Shown here: positions 1 to 7,663 of the stretch, piece by piece
How positions within the stretch are numbered: the stretch's first letter is position 1
Layout: every line of letters begins with the position of its first letter
NCBI RefSeq assembly: GCF_009728145.1
Contig: NZ_WOCA01000001.1
Span: forward strand, 470,368 to 534,367
DNA from: Ornithinibacillus caprae
Lineage (GTDB): Bacteria; Bacillota; Bacilli; Bacillales; Amphibacillaceae
Length of the DNA: 64,000 nucleotides
Reading direction: 5' to 3'
The notes under the pieces: generated by a model
Database searches by the model: none
Told to the model about the DNA's origin: nothing
Seen by the model: the letters and a program-made list of their open reading frames with translations, nothing else
Program-made: the position numbers and the translations under genes

Positions 1-42
1 TAACGGAGGTATCTAAAAAAATATAATAAAAGGGAAGAGCAA

Positions 43-263
43 ATGAGTTCTATACAAATTCGCTAAATGGATCATCTATATTATTTTTATCCCTTATACC
101 GAATTAATGTTGTAGGTCAGGATAATATCCCAACAATAGGATCCGTTAACATTTGTTCAAATCATATTTCTCATATCGAGTAAACAAAAAATCACTTCAG
201 GAAGCAGCAGATTTGATCACGATGAAAATTGGGAAATTAATGAAAAAGAATAAATTTACTTGA
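43..263 (+). pseudogene. plsC: Decayed 1-acyl-glycerol-3-phosphate acyltransferase (PlsC) remnant
   Basis: Translation gives two PlsC-like fragments. Positions 67-180 encode a stretch containing GQDNIPTIGSVNICSNHIS, which resembles the segment leading into the acyltransferase HX4D motif, but the motif reads HISHIE and the next codon is a stop (181-183). Positions 192-263, in another frame, encode SLQEAADLITMKIGKLM..., resembling the PlsC C-terminus. The roughly 130 residues normally between them are missing. A short in-frame start at 43 also ends in a stop at 64-66. In many Bacillaceae plsC lies just upstream of the S1-like gene, which fits this position. Family assignment is from memory of PlsC sequences. 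The gene cannot make an active enzyme. Confidence 0.7.
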
Positions 264-306
264 CAAATAATTGTAATTATTAGAAGTTATAAAAAGAGGG
301 TTTTAT

Positions 307-335
307 TTGATAGAATTGTATAGCAATTATATTAA
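307..335 (+). promoter_or_regulatory. Sigma-A promoter for the S1-like gene
   Basis: TTGATA (307-312), a 17-base spacer and TATTAA (330-335) form a good vegetative promoter. Transcription would start near 342, about 30 bases before the S1-like start codon. A second TTGACA at 260-265 overlaps the plsC remnant stop but has no well-spaced -10 box. Confidence 0.55.
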
Positions 336-373
336 TTAGTAATTTACTTGTCTTAGTCTAAGGAGGAAACAGT

Positions 374-1498
374 ATGAGTGAATCAACAAATGAATTTCCT
401 GAATTAAAAATTGGTGATGTTGTAAAGGGGAAAGTTGTTAAGGTAGAAGATGACCAAGTCCTTGTCGATATTGGTTTTAAGACAGAAGGAATTGTACCTC
501 GAAACGAACTTTCTAACTTACATATTGACACTAGTGTCGTTAAAGAAGGTGACGAATTATCATTAGTAATTAAGAAAATAAATGATGATGAAGTTATTCT
601 ATCTAAAAAAGCTGTAGATACAGACAAAGCATGGGAAAACTTACAGGAAAAGTATAATAACAATGAAGTGTTTGAAACGGAAGTAAAGGAAGTTGTAAAA
701 GGTGGACTAGTTGCTGATGTTGGAGTACGTGGCTTTATTCCCGCTTCCTTAGTAGAAACTTACTTTGTTGATGATTTTTCTAATTATGTAAATAAGAAAT
801 TAACGGTAAAGATTGAAGATTTAGATAGAGAAAAGAACCGAGTGATTCTATCTCATCGTGCAGTGGTAGAAGAGGAAGAAACCGCAAAACGATCAAAAGT
901 ATTACAATCGATTGAAGAAGGACAGGTTATTGAAGGAACTGTTCAACGTATAACGAATTTCGGTGTATTTGTTGATATTGGCGGAATTGATGGATTAGTT
1001 CATATCTCACAATTAGCTCATGAGCATGTTGAAAAAGCTTCGGACGTTGTTTCGGAAGGGGATAAAATTAAAGTTCAAGTACTTTCAGTTGATCGTGACA
1101 ATGAGCGTATATCATTATCTCGCAAAAAAGCACTTCCAGGACCATGGTATAATATTCAGGAAAAAATTCAAAGAGGTCAAGTGATAGAGGGAACGGTTAA
1201 ACGTTTGGTTAACTTTGGTGCATTTGTAGAGGTATTACCTAATGTAGAGGGGTTAGTTCATATCTCTCAAATCGCAAATCGTCATATTGGCACTCCACAG
1301 GAGGTACTTGAAGTAGGTCAAACAGTAACAGTGAAAGTACTTGATGTGGATGAAGCAGAAGAGCGTATGTCGTTAAGTATAAAAGAGATTGAACAAGAAC
1401 AAGAGGCTAAAGAATATAAGCAATATGAAAAAGAAGAAGAATCAAGCTTCCAATTTGGAGATTTAATTGGGGATAAACTGAATAAGTTTAAACAGTAA
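374..1498 (+). CDS. rpsA: 30S ribosomal protein S1 homologue (YpfD), four S1 domains
   Basis: The 374-residue protein consists of four S1 RNA-binding (OB-fold) repeats of about 70-85 residues, each starting with a G-x-V-x-G/K-V pattern: near residues 15, 100, 185 and 270. The last two carry the canonical GxFV(D/E)...GLVHIS core. E. coli S1 has six repeats, and the four-repeat form is normal for Firmicutes, where it is non-essential and called YpfD. It probably binds mRNA or ribosomes, but its exact role in Bacillus is not settled. The C-terminus is a charged Glu/Lys tail. The start follows AGGAGGAAACAGT. It is transcribed alone, with a promoter at 307-335 and a strong terminator behind it. 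Confidence 0.93.
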   Translation: MSESTNEFPELKIGDVVKGKVVKVEDDQVLVDIGFKTEGIVPRNELSNLHIDTSVVKEGDELSLVIKKINDDEVILSKKAVDTDKAWENLQEKYNNNEVFETEVKEVVKGGLVADVGVRGFIPASLVETYFVDDFSNYVNKKLTVKIEDLDREKNRVILSHRAVVEEEETAKRSKVLQSIEEGQVIEGTVQRITNFGVFVDIGGIDGLVHISQLAHEHVEKASDVVSEGDKIKVQVLSVDRDNERISLSRKKALPGPWYNIQEKIQRGQVIEGTVKRLVNFGAFVEVLPNVEGLVHISQIANRHIGTPQEVLEVGQTVTVKVLDVDEAEERMSLSIKEIEQEQEAKEYKQYEKEEESSFQFGDLIGDKLNKFKQ

Positions 1499-1514
1499 TA
1501 ATTAACTAAAGTGG

Positions 1515-1563
1515 CTTATCACTATTCATTCACTCGTCTGTGAATAGTGATAAGTCTTTTTTT
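1515..1563 (+). terminator. Rho-independent terminator after the S1-like gene
   Basis: A perfect 14-bp inverted repeat (1515-1528 and 1541-1554) with a 12-base loop is followed by a run of T. The 180 bases from here to the next gene hold no clear gene. The isopentenyl isomerase gene fni, which sits here in B. subtilis, is absent. Confidence 0.9.
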
Positions 1564-1743
1564 ATCCCATAGTCCTCGCTACTGATGCATTTCAGCAAAG
1601 TAGGTTTAGTGGTGGATAAAGAAAATCCCCACTGAATAAAGAGTCACATGATTCGTTTCAGTAATAAGTTAGAGTTTCCCATCTCTAGTAGGTTTAAAAA
1701 CAAGGGTGTTTAGCAATACTAAAAATGGTAGGTGGGGACATTG

Positions 1744-2361
1744 ATGGATGGAATTTATTTTTATTGGTTCAGTTGGATAATTTGGGTAGTAGTTACGTTT
1801 TTCATGAATAAAACAAAGAAAAGAACCTTCATTTCTTGTTGGATTTTACTATCGATAACTACTTCAAATGTATATGTTACAGTCTATCAATATGATATGT
1901 CATTGACGTTTGTCAGTATATTGATGGGTGGTTTTTTTCTTTTTTCTTATATACCTAGAACAACTTATCATCTGTTCTGTGCTTTTACAATGATGATAGG
2001 TTATTCCAGTATTTTAATTTGGGAAGGACAAGCGCCAATATGGCTGTTTATGCCAAGGTATATCCTAATTCCATTGATTGCGATACTAATGGTCTGCTTA
2101 TTAGCGAAAGGATTATACCCAAGAATCGCAATTATATTGGTTGGTATTTGTAGCGGAGAATTGCTCTATTGTCACATGCTATCTGACTATTATATCTCTA
2201 AAGTAATAGGTGAGATGGTATTCTTTGATACTTTATTGATCATATTGTTCGGGCTAATTTGTATTGAAGCGATTCAAACATTAAAACAAAACCTAGTATC
2301 TATAGTACAAAATTACAAACGAACACATGAGAAACAAACAGACATTGAGGTGGCAAAATGA
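1744..2361 (+). CDS. yphA: YphA-like integral membrane protein
   Basis: This 205-residue protein is almost entirely hydrophobic, with about six or seven predicted membrane helices and a short basic cytoplasmic tail (KRTHEKQTDIEVAK). Length, the start MDGIYFYWFSWIIWV and position before yphB and der match B. subtilis YphA, a protein of unknown function. I chose ATG 1744 because AGGTGG at 1730-1735 lies 8 bases upstream. In-frame GTG 1732 overlaps that ribosome binding site. The stop overlaps the ATG of the next gene (ATGA), so the two are translationally coupled and probably act together in the membrane. Confidence 0.8.
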   Translation: MDGIYFYWFSWIIWVVVTFFMNKTKKRTFISCWILLSITTSNVYVTVYQYDMSLTFVSILMGGFFLFSYIPRTTYHLFCAFTMMIGYSSILIWEGQAPIWLFMPRYILIPLIAILMVCLLAKGLYPRIAIILVGICSGELLYCHMLSDYYISKVIGEMVFFDTLLIILFGLICIEAIQTLKQNLVSIVQNYKRTHEKQTDIEVAK

Positions 2362-3248
2362 ACGAATATATTTACCCTATTGTATTTGGGGTGATCGCAG
2401 GAACTGTAGCAAGAATGATAATGTTGAGAACAGATTATCGACAATATCCCACATATTTACATGGGAAGGTAATTCATTTAGCGTTAGGCTTTATTGCGGC
2501 TGCATTGGGAGCAGTAGCAGTACCAGCCATATTAGAAATGGAGTTTACAGCAGTTACTTTCTTAACTGTAGCTGCAACACAATTTAGAGAAGTAAGGAAT
2601 ATGGAAAGAAATACGCTTACAGAAATTGATGATTTTGAATTAGTACCGAGAGGAAAAACCTATATTGAAGGGATTGCTATTTCCTTTGAGAGTAGAAATT
2701 ATCTAGTAATATTAACTGGTTTTGTCAGTACGTTATTCTATATTCTTTGGAATGTATATGCTGCTATTATAGGTGCTATCCTAAGCTTAATTATAAGTAA
2801 GTTATTTCAGAGTGGTTCTACTATTAAAGAAATTGTCGAGATCGATCATCATCCCCTACATTTTGAAGGTGCAGGTTTATATGTAGATAACATCTATATT
2901 ATGAATATCGGATTGAAAGAAAGACAGGAAGAGATTTTAAAATATGGAATGGGATTTGTCTTAACTCCGAAAAATATGAATTCCATTACAACTATAGCGA
3001 ATTTAGGGCAAAGACAGGCAATTTTGCATGATATTTCAGTTTCATTAGGTGTTATTCGGGATTCCGGAACACCAGCATTAACTCCATTAATCAAGCGAGA
3101 TTTAGATGATGGACGAATCGGGATATTTATTCTTCCACAAGTAAAGGATATAGAAAAAGCTAAAAAAATTATAGGTGCTGTACCAGTACTAGAAAATGCA
3201 ATTAGGATGCCTTCCCAATCAAAGATTCATAATAAGGAGGCTAAATAG
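2358..3248 (+). CDS. yphB: YIEGIA-domain membrane protein (YphB family)
   Basis: The 296-residue protein has two hydrophobic N-terminal segments (residues 5-20 and 38-60), the family signature YIEGIA at 102-107, two more membrane segments (about 115-150), and a soluble C-terminal half. Known members are found in spore-forming Firmicutes next to yphA, and the B. subtilis homologue is yphB. No enzymatic motif is visible. It overlaps yphA by 4 bases and is followed after 3 bases by the small partner gene, so all three look like one operon. Its role is not established from sequence; restriction to spore formers suggests sporulation or germination. Confidence 0.85.
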   Translation: MNEYIYPIVFGVIAGTVARMIMLRTDYRQYPTYLHGKVIHLALGFIAAALGAVAVPAILEMEFTAVTFLTVAATQFREVRNMERNTLTEIDDFELVPRGKTYIEGIAISFESRNYLVILTGFVSTLFYILWNVYAAIIGAILSLIISKLFQSGSTIKEIVEIDHHPLHFEGAGLYVDNIYIMNIGLKERQEEILKYGMGFVLTPKNMNSITTIANLGQRQAILHDISVSLGVIRDSGTPALTPLIKRDLDDGRIGIFILPQVKDIEKAKKIIGAVPVLENAIRMPSQSKIHNKEAK

Positions 3249-3251
3249 TAT

Positions 3252-3437
3252 ATGGAAATTGAAAAAGCGATACTGGCTGTCATTACAACAAATCAATCAA
3301 GAATTTCAGGTGGAGCCCCAATATTTATTTGTGACAGTTCTGATGAGTTACAGAAAATGGCGGCAAACTTGGAAGCGATTACTGACGGAATAGCACATGC
3401 ACTGAGTGATGAATTATTTATTATCGTTAAACACTAA
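3252..3437 (+). CDS. Small capping-complex subunit for YIEGIA protein
   Basis: The 61-residue soluble protein begins MEIEKAILAVITTNQ and contains GGAPIFICDS. It matches the small family annotated as the capping complex subunit for YIEGIA, always encoded beside the YIEGIA membrane protein. The gene begins 3 bases after yphB, with the ribosome binding site AAGGAGG inside the end of yphB. It has no membrane segment, so it would act on the cytoplasmic face with YphB. Function beyond this pairing is unknown to me. Confidence 0.8.
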   Translation: MEIEKAILAVITTNQSRISGGAPIFICDSSDELQKMAANLEAITDGIAHALSDELFIIVKH

Positions 3438-3442
3438 AACAA

Positions 3443-3471
3443 TTGTTAATATCATTTACTTTTGCTAGAAT
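3443..3471 (+). promoter_or_regulatory. Promoter for der
   Basis: TTGTTA (3443-3448), 17 bases and TAGAAT (3466-3471), with an extended TG at 3463-3464, make a credible sigma-A promoter 66 bases before the der start. It would let der be expressed in growth independently of the upstream membrane genes. Confidence 0.55.
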
Positions 3472-3536
3472 AAATAAAGTTATAAGCATGCTATCAAATA
3501 AGCATAGAAAAGTAATTGAGAAAGGATGTTCCTTTC

Positions 3537-4847
3537 ATGAGGAAATCTGTAGTTGCAATTGTCGGGAGACCGAATGTAGGAAAATCAACTATTTTTAATA
3601 GGTTGGTTGGAGAAAGAATATCAATCGTAGAAGATATACCAGGTGTAACACGTGATCGAATTTATGCACAAGCAGAATGGTTAACTAAGACATTCAATAT
3701 TATTGATACTGGCGGAATAGAAATTGGCGATGAACCTTTATTAGTGCAAATGCGTCAGCAAGCAGAAATTGCAATAGATGAAGCTGACGTTATTATTTTT
3801 CTATTGAATGGGAAAGAGGGTATTACTGCAGCGGATGAAGAAGTCGCAAAACTCTTATTTAAATCCAATAAACCAGTTGTATTAGCGGTTAATAAAATTG
3901 ATAATCCTGAAATGCGCGATGAAGTATATGAATATTATTCATTAGGTTTTGGACAACCTTTCCCTGTTTCCGGTGCACATGGTTTAGGGTTAGGTGATTT
4001 ATTAGATGAAGTAGTAAAACACTTCCCACAAACAGAAGAGGAAGAAATTGATGATGAAACCATTTCCTTTAGTTTGATTGGTAGGCCGAACGTAGGAAAA
4101 TCTTCATTAGTTAACGCACTTTTAAATGAGGAACGTGTCATCGTAAGTGAGATTGAAGGTACGACTAGAGATGCCATCGATACAAAATTACATAAAGATG
4201 ACCAGGATTATATTATCATCGATACTGCTGGAATGCGTAAACGTGGTAAGGTATATGAAACAACGGAAAAATATAGTGTTCTACGTGCCTTAAGAGCAAT
4301 TGAACGTTCCGATGTTGTGTTAGTACTTATCGATGCAGAAACTGGTATTCGTGAGCAGGATAAAAAGATTGCAGGATATGCACATGATGCTGGAAGAGCA
4401 ATTGTAATCGTAATCAACAAGTGGGACACCGTAGAAACCAATGAAAAAACAATGAAGGAATTTGAAGAGAAGATAAGAGCTCATTTTCAATACCTTGATT
4501 ATGCACCTATAGTATTCTTATCAGCCAAAACGAAAAAAAGGCTTCACACATTGCTACCGTCTATCAAAGTAGCTAGTGAAAATCATGCAAAACGAATTCC
4601 GACAAATGTATTAAATGACGTCATTATGGATGCTATTGCTATGAATCCTACACCAACGGTTAAAGGTAGACGATTAAAAGTGCTTTATGCAACTCAGGTT
4701 GCTGTGAAGCCACCTAGTTTTGTTGTATTTGTAAATGAGCCTGAACTCATGCACTTTTCATATCAACGATTCTTAGAAAATAAAATTAGGGATGCATTTG
4801 GATTTGTAGGAACACCTATAAAAATATTTGCTCGAAAACGTCAATAG
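3537..4847 (+). CDS. der: Ribosome-assembly GTPase Der (EngA)
   Basis: This 436-residue protein has two tandem Era-like GTPase domains. Domain 1 has P-loop GRPNVGKS (residues 9-16), DTGG and NKID. Domain 2 has GRPNVGKS near 183, DTAGMRKR and NKWD near 298. A C-terminal KH-like domain follows. It assists 50S subunit maturation and is essential in B. subtilis (yphC). The start at 3537 gives [17 protein letters not shown], aligned with the family; an in-frame TTG at 3516 would add seven residues and is less likely. gpsA follows after 11 bases, so the two form an operon as in B. subtilis. Confidence 0.97.
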   Translation: MRKSVVAIVGRPNVGKSTIFNRLVGERISIVEDIPGVTRDRIYAQAEWLTKTFNIIDTGGIEIGDEPLLVQMRQQAEIAIDEADVIIFLLNGKEGITAADEEVAKLLFKSNKPVVLAVNKIDNPEMRDEVYEYYSLGFGQPFPVSGAHGLGLGDLLDEVVKHFPQTEEEEIDDETISFSLIGRPNVGKSSLVNALLNEERVIVSEIEGTTRDAIDTKLHKDDQDYIIIDTAGMRKRGKVYETTEKYSVLRALRAIERSDVVLVLIDAETGIREQDKKIAGYAHDAGRAIVIVINKWDTVETNEKTMKEFEEKIRAHFQYLDYAPIVFLSAKTKKRLHTLLPSIKVASENHAKRIPTNVLNDVIMDAIAMNPTPTVKGRRLKVLYATQVAVKPPSFVVFVNEPELMHFSYQRFLENKIRDAFGFVGTPIKIFARKRQ

Positions 4848-4858
4848 GGGGAGATATT

Positions 4859-5896
4859 ATGTCTAAAGTTGCTGTATTAGGTGCTGGTAGCTGGGGGACA
4901 GCTTTAAGTATCGTTTTAGCAGATAATGGTCATGATGTACGATTATGGACACATTCAAAGGAACAGGCTGAAACAATTAACTCTACTCATAAAAACGAAA
5001 AGTATTTAGAGATCATGATTCCAGAAAAAATCAAAGCATATTATGATCTTGAAGCTGCATTGGATGATGTTACGGACGTTGTTTTAGTAGTTCCAACTAA
5101 GGCTATTAGAGAGGTTTGTGGACAGTTAAATAATTTAATCACTAAGCCTATTCGCATTATCCATGCTTCTAAAGGTATTGAACCTGGAACCTTAAAAAGA
5201 GTAACTCAACTTATTGATGAAGAAATGGATAATTATAATTACGAGGATGTTGTTGTTTTATCAGGACCTAGTCACGCGGAAGAGGTCGCAATGCGCCAAC
5301 CAACAACAGTAACTGTTGCATCCATTAATGAAGATTATGCAAAGAGTGCACAGGAGTTATTTTTTAATGAATCATTTAGAGTTTACACGAGTAATGATGT
5401 AATCGGCATTGAACTAGGAGGAGCTTTAAAAAATATCATTGCCTTAGGAGCAGGTATATCTGATGGCCTAGGCTATGGTGATAATGCAAAGGCTGCCCTA
5501 ATCACTAGAGGTCTAGCCGAAATTACTAGACTTGGCACCTCACTTGGAGCCAATCCATTAAGTTTTCTTGGATTACCTGGTGTAGGGGATTTGATCGTTA
5601 CATGTACAAGTGTTCATAGTAGAAACTGGCGAGCTGGAAACTTATTAGGTAAAGGCAAGAATCTAGATGAAGTACTGGATCAAATGGGTATGGTAGTTGA
5701 AGGAGTACGTACTGCTAAAGCAGCATATCAATTTGCAACAGCAGAAAATGTAGAGATGCCAATTACTTCAGGGATTTATAGCATACTTTTCAATAATCAA
5801 AAACCAAAAGAGGTTGTTGAGCAATTAATGAATCGTGATAAACGTGAAGAAATGGACGACCTTGCTACATTATTACGTAATCGCTATACTCGATAA
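4859..5896 (+). CDS. gpsA: Glycerol-3-phosphate dehydrogenase (NAD(P)+)
   Basis: This enzyme reduces dihydroxyacetone phosphate to sn-glycerol 3-phosphate, the backbone of membrane phospholipids. At 345 residues it is the normal size. The N-terminus has the Rossmann motif GAGSWGTAL (residues 8-16), and the centre has the family signature around ELGGALKNIIALGAGISDG (about 185-205) with the active-site lysine. The C-terminus is the usual all-helical domain. A GGGGAGA ribosome binding site precedes the ATG, 11 bases after der. Confidence 0.97.
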   Translation: MSKVAVLGAGSWGTALSIVLADNGHDVRLWTHSKEQAETINSTHKNEKYLEIMIPEKIKAYYDLEAALDDVTDVVLVVPTKAIREVCGQLNNLITKPIRIIHASKGIEPGTLKRVTQLIDEEMDNYNYEDVVVLSGPSHAEEVAMRQPTTVTVASINEDYAKSAQELFFNESFRVYTSNDVIGIELGGALKNIIALGAGISDGLGYGDNAKAALITRGLAEITRLGTSLGANPLSFLGLPGVGDLIVTCTSVHSRNWRAGNLLGKGKNLDEVLDQMGMVVEGVRTAKAAYQFATAENVEMPITSGIYSILFNNQKPKEVVEQLMNRDKREEMDDLATLLRNRYTR

Positions 5897-5922
5897 CAAC
5901 AATCGCTTTTCTTGCATATACT
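5895..5922 (+). promoter_or_regulatory. Possible sigma-K promoter for spoVIF
   Basis: CATATACTA at 5914-5922 matches the sigma-K -10 consensus CATANNNTA exactly. AC at 5895-5896 lies 17 bases upstream, one more than the usual 16. B. subtilis spoVIF is a late mother-cell gene, which agrees. Both elements are short, so this is only suggestive. Confidence 0.4.
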
Positions 5923-5954
5923 ATTTTGAATTACTATAGCAAGGAGGCGAGCGT

Positions 5955-6215
5955 GTGAGTAACAAACACAGGAATATCTTTGACAAAATACAGAACGACA
6001 CAAATATTGATCCTAAGGATATCTATAAGGTAGCAGATTCCGTGAAAAATGCGGATTTTTCCGACGAGAAGACCGTTAGAAAATTGGTTCGTCATTTATC
6101 CAAAATGGCAGGTAAACCAGTATCTAAGGAAAAGGAAGACAAAATTGTACAATCTATTACCAATAATAAAGTACCAATGGATATGAACGCGTTGAATCAG
6201 TTATTTAAAAAATAG
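5955..6215 (+). CDS. spoVIF: Stage VI sporulation protein F (SpoVIF-like)
   Basis: The 86-residue soluble, charged protein begins with GTG behind AAGGAGGCGAGC. Its body contains TNIDPKDIYKVADSVKN and the conserved KPVSKEKEDKIVQSI, matching the SpoVIF (YjcC) family. In B. subtilis SpoVIF is needed for normal spore-coat assembly in the mother cell. There it lies elsewhere, so its place between gpsA and the DUF2768 gene is a local difference. A sigma-K-like -10 box lies upstream. Confidence 0.82.
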   Translation: MSNKHRNIFDKIQNDTNIDPKDIYKVADSVKNADFSDEKTVRKLVRHLSKMAGKPVSKEKEDKIVQSITNNKVPMDMNALNQLFKK

Positions 6216-6315
6216 ACGTTTCTGGGCAAGTGAGGATGCATCCTCGTGTCTACTCGCATAAAATGAAACGCACAAGCATTCATAGATAGGGTTGCTGTGG
6301 GTATTATTTAGTCAA

Positions 6316-6352
6316 CCGAGATGAAGATAGCCCCTCTTCATCTCGGATTTTT
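6316..6352 (+). terminator. Terminator after spoVIF
   Basis: A perfect 12-bp stem (6316-6327 / 6335-6346) with a 7-base loop is followed by ATTTTT. Within the same 250-base gap a 14-bp perfect palindrome lies at 6232-6245 with no assigned role. Confidence 0.85.
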
Positions 6353-6414
6353 ATGTGAAAACTAGAAATAACGTCTAAATTCCGCGTTTTTTAATGCTTG
6401 TTGTCAAATACATA

Positions 6415-6423
6415 TGATATAAT
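6415..6423 (+). promoter_or_regulatory. Extended -10 promoter for the DUF2768 gene
   Basis: TGATATAAT (6415-6423) is an extended -10 element. The -35 position (6395-6400, TGCTTG) is poor. It lies 44 bases before the next start codon. Confidence 0.4.
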
Positions 6424-6466
6424 ACCATGTGCAGTGTTTTAGCAGTTTGGTTAGGAGTGAAAAAAC

Positions 6467-6667
6467 ATGTCTCAATCGATGTTAAATATGTGGATTTCCT
6501 TTGCAGGTATGGGTTTATTAATCCTTGCAATCGGTCTTATATTACTTAGTAGGTATAAATTGAAAGGGATATTAGCGGGTATTGTCGCTTTCCTTGCATA
6601 TATTTCATTATTCCTAGGGGGAATTATTATACTAATTATTGTTTTTAGTGGGCCAACATCAGGTTAA
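6467..6667 (+). CDS. yphE: DUF2768 small membrane protein (YphE-like)
   Basis: The 66-residue protein has two membrane helices (about residues 8-27 and 36-62) separated by a short basic loop (SRYKLKG) and ends in SGPTSG. Size, sequence type and position just before yphF match B. subtilis YphE (DUF2768). Function is unknown. The yphF start is 19 bases downstream, so the two are likely co-transcribed. Confidence 0.75.
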   Translation: MSQSMLNMWISFAGMGLLILAIGLILLSRYKLKGILAGIVAFLAYISLFLGGIIILIIVFSGPTSG

Positions 6668-6686
6668 CCGTAGAGGAGGCTAATAA

Positions 6687-7409
6687 ATGAAATATACATA
6701 TATTAGGTATTGTACGTTGTTTGTCATGCTTTTACTATTAAGTGGTTGTCTATATCCAAATGGTGAGTTATCTAAGAATCAAGTTCCAAACGAAACGCAG
6801 CTTGAAACTGTTCAGAATGCTGTTACACAGTATCAAGAAAGTTCGAATGGGCTGCTCCCAATTAAAACAAAGGACAATGATACACCGATTTTTGAAAAAT
6901 ACTTAATTGACTTTACTGCATTGAAAGAAAGGAACCTGATTACTGAAATTCCTGGAAATGCATATGAAAATGGTGGAGTCTATCAGTATACACTGATTAA
7001 TCCTGAGGAAAACCCAGAAGTAAAGTTAATTGATTTAAGAATCACAGAAGAAATTAGAAGGATTAATGTAAAATTAGATCAGTATCGTAATAAACATATA
7101 TATCCTCCTTTTGGAGAGGAAATTGCTAATGGATTATTTCATATTGACCATGAAGCATTAGGTTTTGATGATCCATTATATATTAAAAGTCCATATTCTG
7201 CGGAAAACCTTCCCATAATAATGGATACAAATGGTACACTTTATGTGGATTATCGGATAGATTTAAATAATGCGCTAGATGAGTATGAACATAACTATTC
7301 AGAGGGCGATGATATCAGGTATTTGTTAGCTGAAAATACCCCATTTGCTCCAGCATACTCACTTCCATATACATTACAAGATGGTGAACCGATATTTATG
7401 AAAGAGTAA
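6687..7409 (+). CDS. yphF: YphF-like lipoprotein
   Basis: This 240-residue protein has a lipoprotein signal peptide: basic start, hydrophobic stretch FVMLLLLSG and lipobox LSGC with the acylated Cys at residue 21. The mature part would sit on the outer face of the cytoplasmic membrane. No catalytic motif is seen. Position between yphE and spoIVA matches B. subtilis yphF, a gene associated with sporulation. The start has a GAGGAGG ribosome binding site. Confidence 0.82.
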   Translation: MKYTYIRYCTLFVMLLLLSGCLYPNGELSKNQVPNETQLETVQNAVTQYQESSNGLLPIKTKDNDTPIFEKYLIDFTALKERNLITEIPGNAYENGGVYQYTLINPEENPEVKLIDLRITEEIRRINVKLDQYRNKHIYPPFGEEIANGLFHIDHEALGFDDPLYIKSPYSAENLPIIMDTNGTLYVDYRIDLNNALDEYEHNYSEGDDIRYLLAENTPFAPAYSLPYTLQDGEPIFMKE

Positions 7410-7454
7410 ACTAATGTACAAGAAAATCTATAATATTTTTTTATCATATAATCT

Positions 7455-7488
7455 CCCTTGAAACATATATTGTTGCAAGGGTTTTTTT
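7455..7488 (+). terminator. Terminator after yphF
   Basis: CCCTTG (7455-7460) pairs with CAAGGG (7476-7481) and is followed by seven T residues. Confidence 0.75.
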
Positions 7489-7517
7489 AGTGCCCAGGAA
7501 TAATTGGAAGAGATTAT

Positions 7518-7625
7518 AAACTACGAATGATAATTTTTTACCATTAATTATTTTCTTTTACACATATTAAGTCATATTTTGATAGGACAACATCATAGAC
7601 TTGTAATGTCAATTATTCGTAGTTT
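7518..7625. repeat. 11-bp inverted repeat flanking the spoIVA promoter
   Basis: Arms at 7518-7528 (AAACTACGAAT) and 7615-7625 are exact reverse complements 86 bases apart. The right arm lies in the predicted mRNA leader and the left arm upstream of the -35 box. No known regulator site fits. Confidence 0.6.
7571..7601 (+). promoter_or_regulatory. Sigma-E promoter of spoIVA with a SpoIIID-like box
   Basis: GTCATATT (7571-7578) is a perfect sigma-E -35 element. After 15 bases, CATAGACT (7594-7601) matches the -10 consensus CATACANT in seven of eight positions. spoIVA is a classic sigma-E gene. In the spacer, TAGGACAACA (7583-7592) matches the SpoIIID consensus WWRRACARNY in nine of ten positions, which could allow SpoIIID control. 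Confidence 0.75.
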
Positions 7626-7663
7626 GTTTATTAATATTGTTAGTGAGATCGGGAGGGGATCGT

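Noticed and set aside
260..265. TTGACA as promoter of the S1-like gene
   Set aside because: No good -10 box at 16-18 bases; the TTGATA/TATTAA pair at 307-335 is better spaced.
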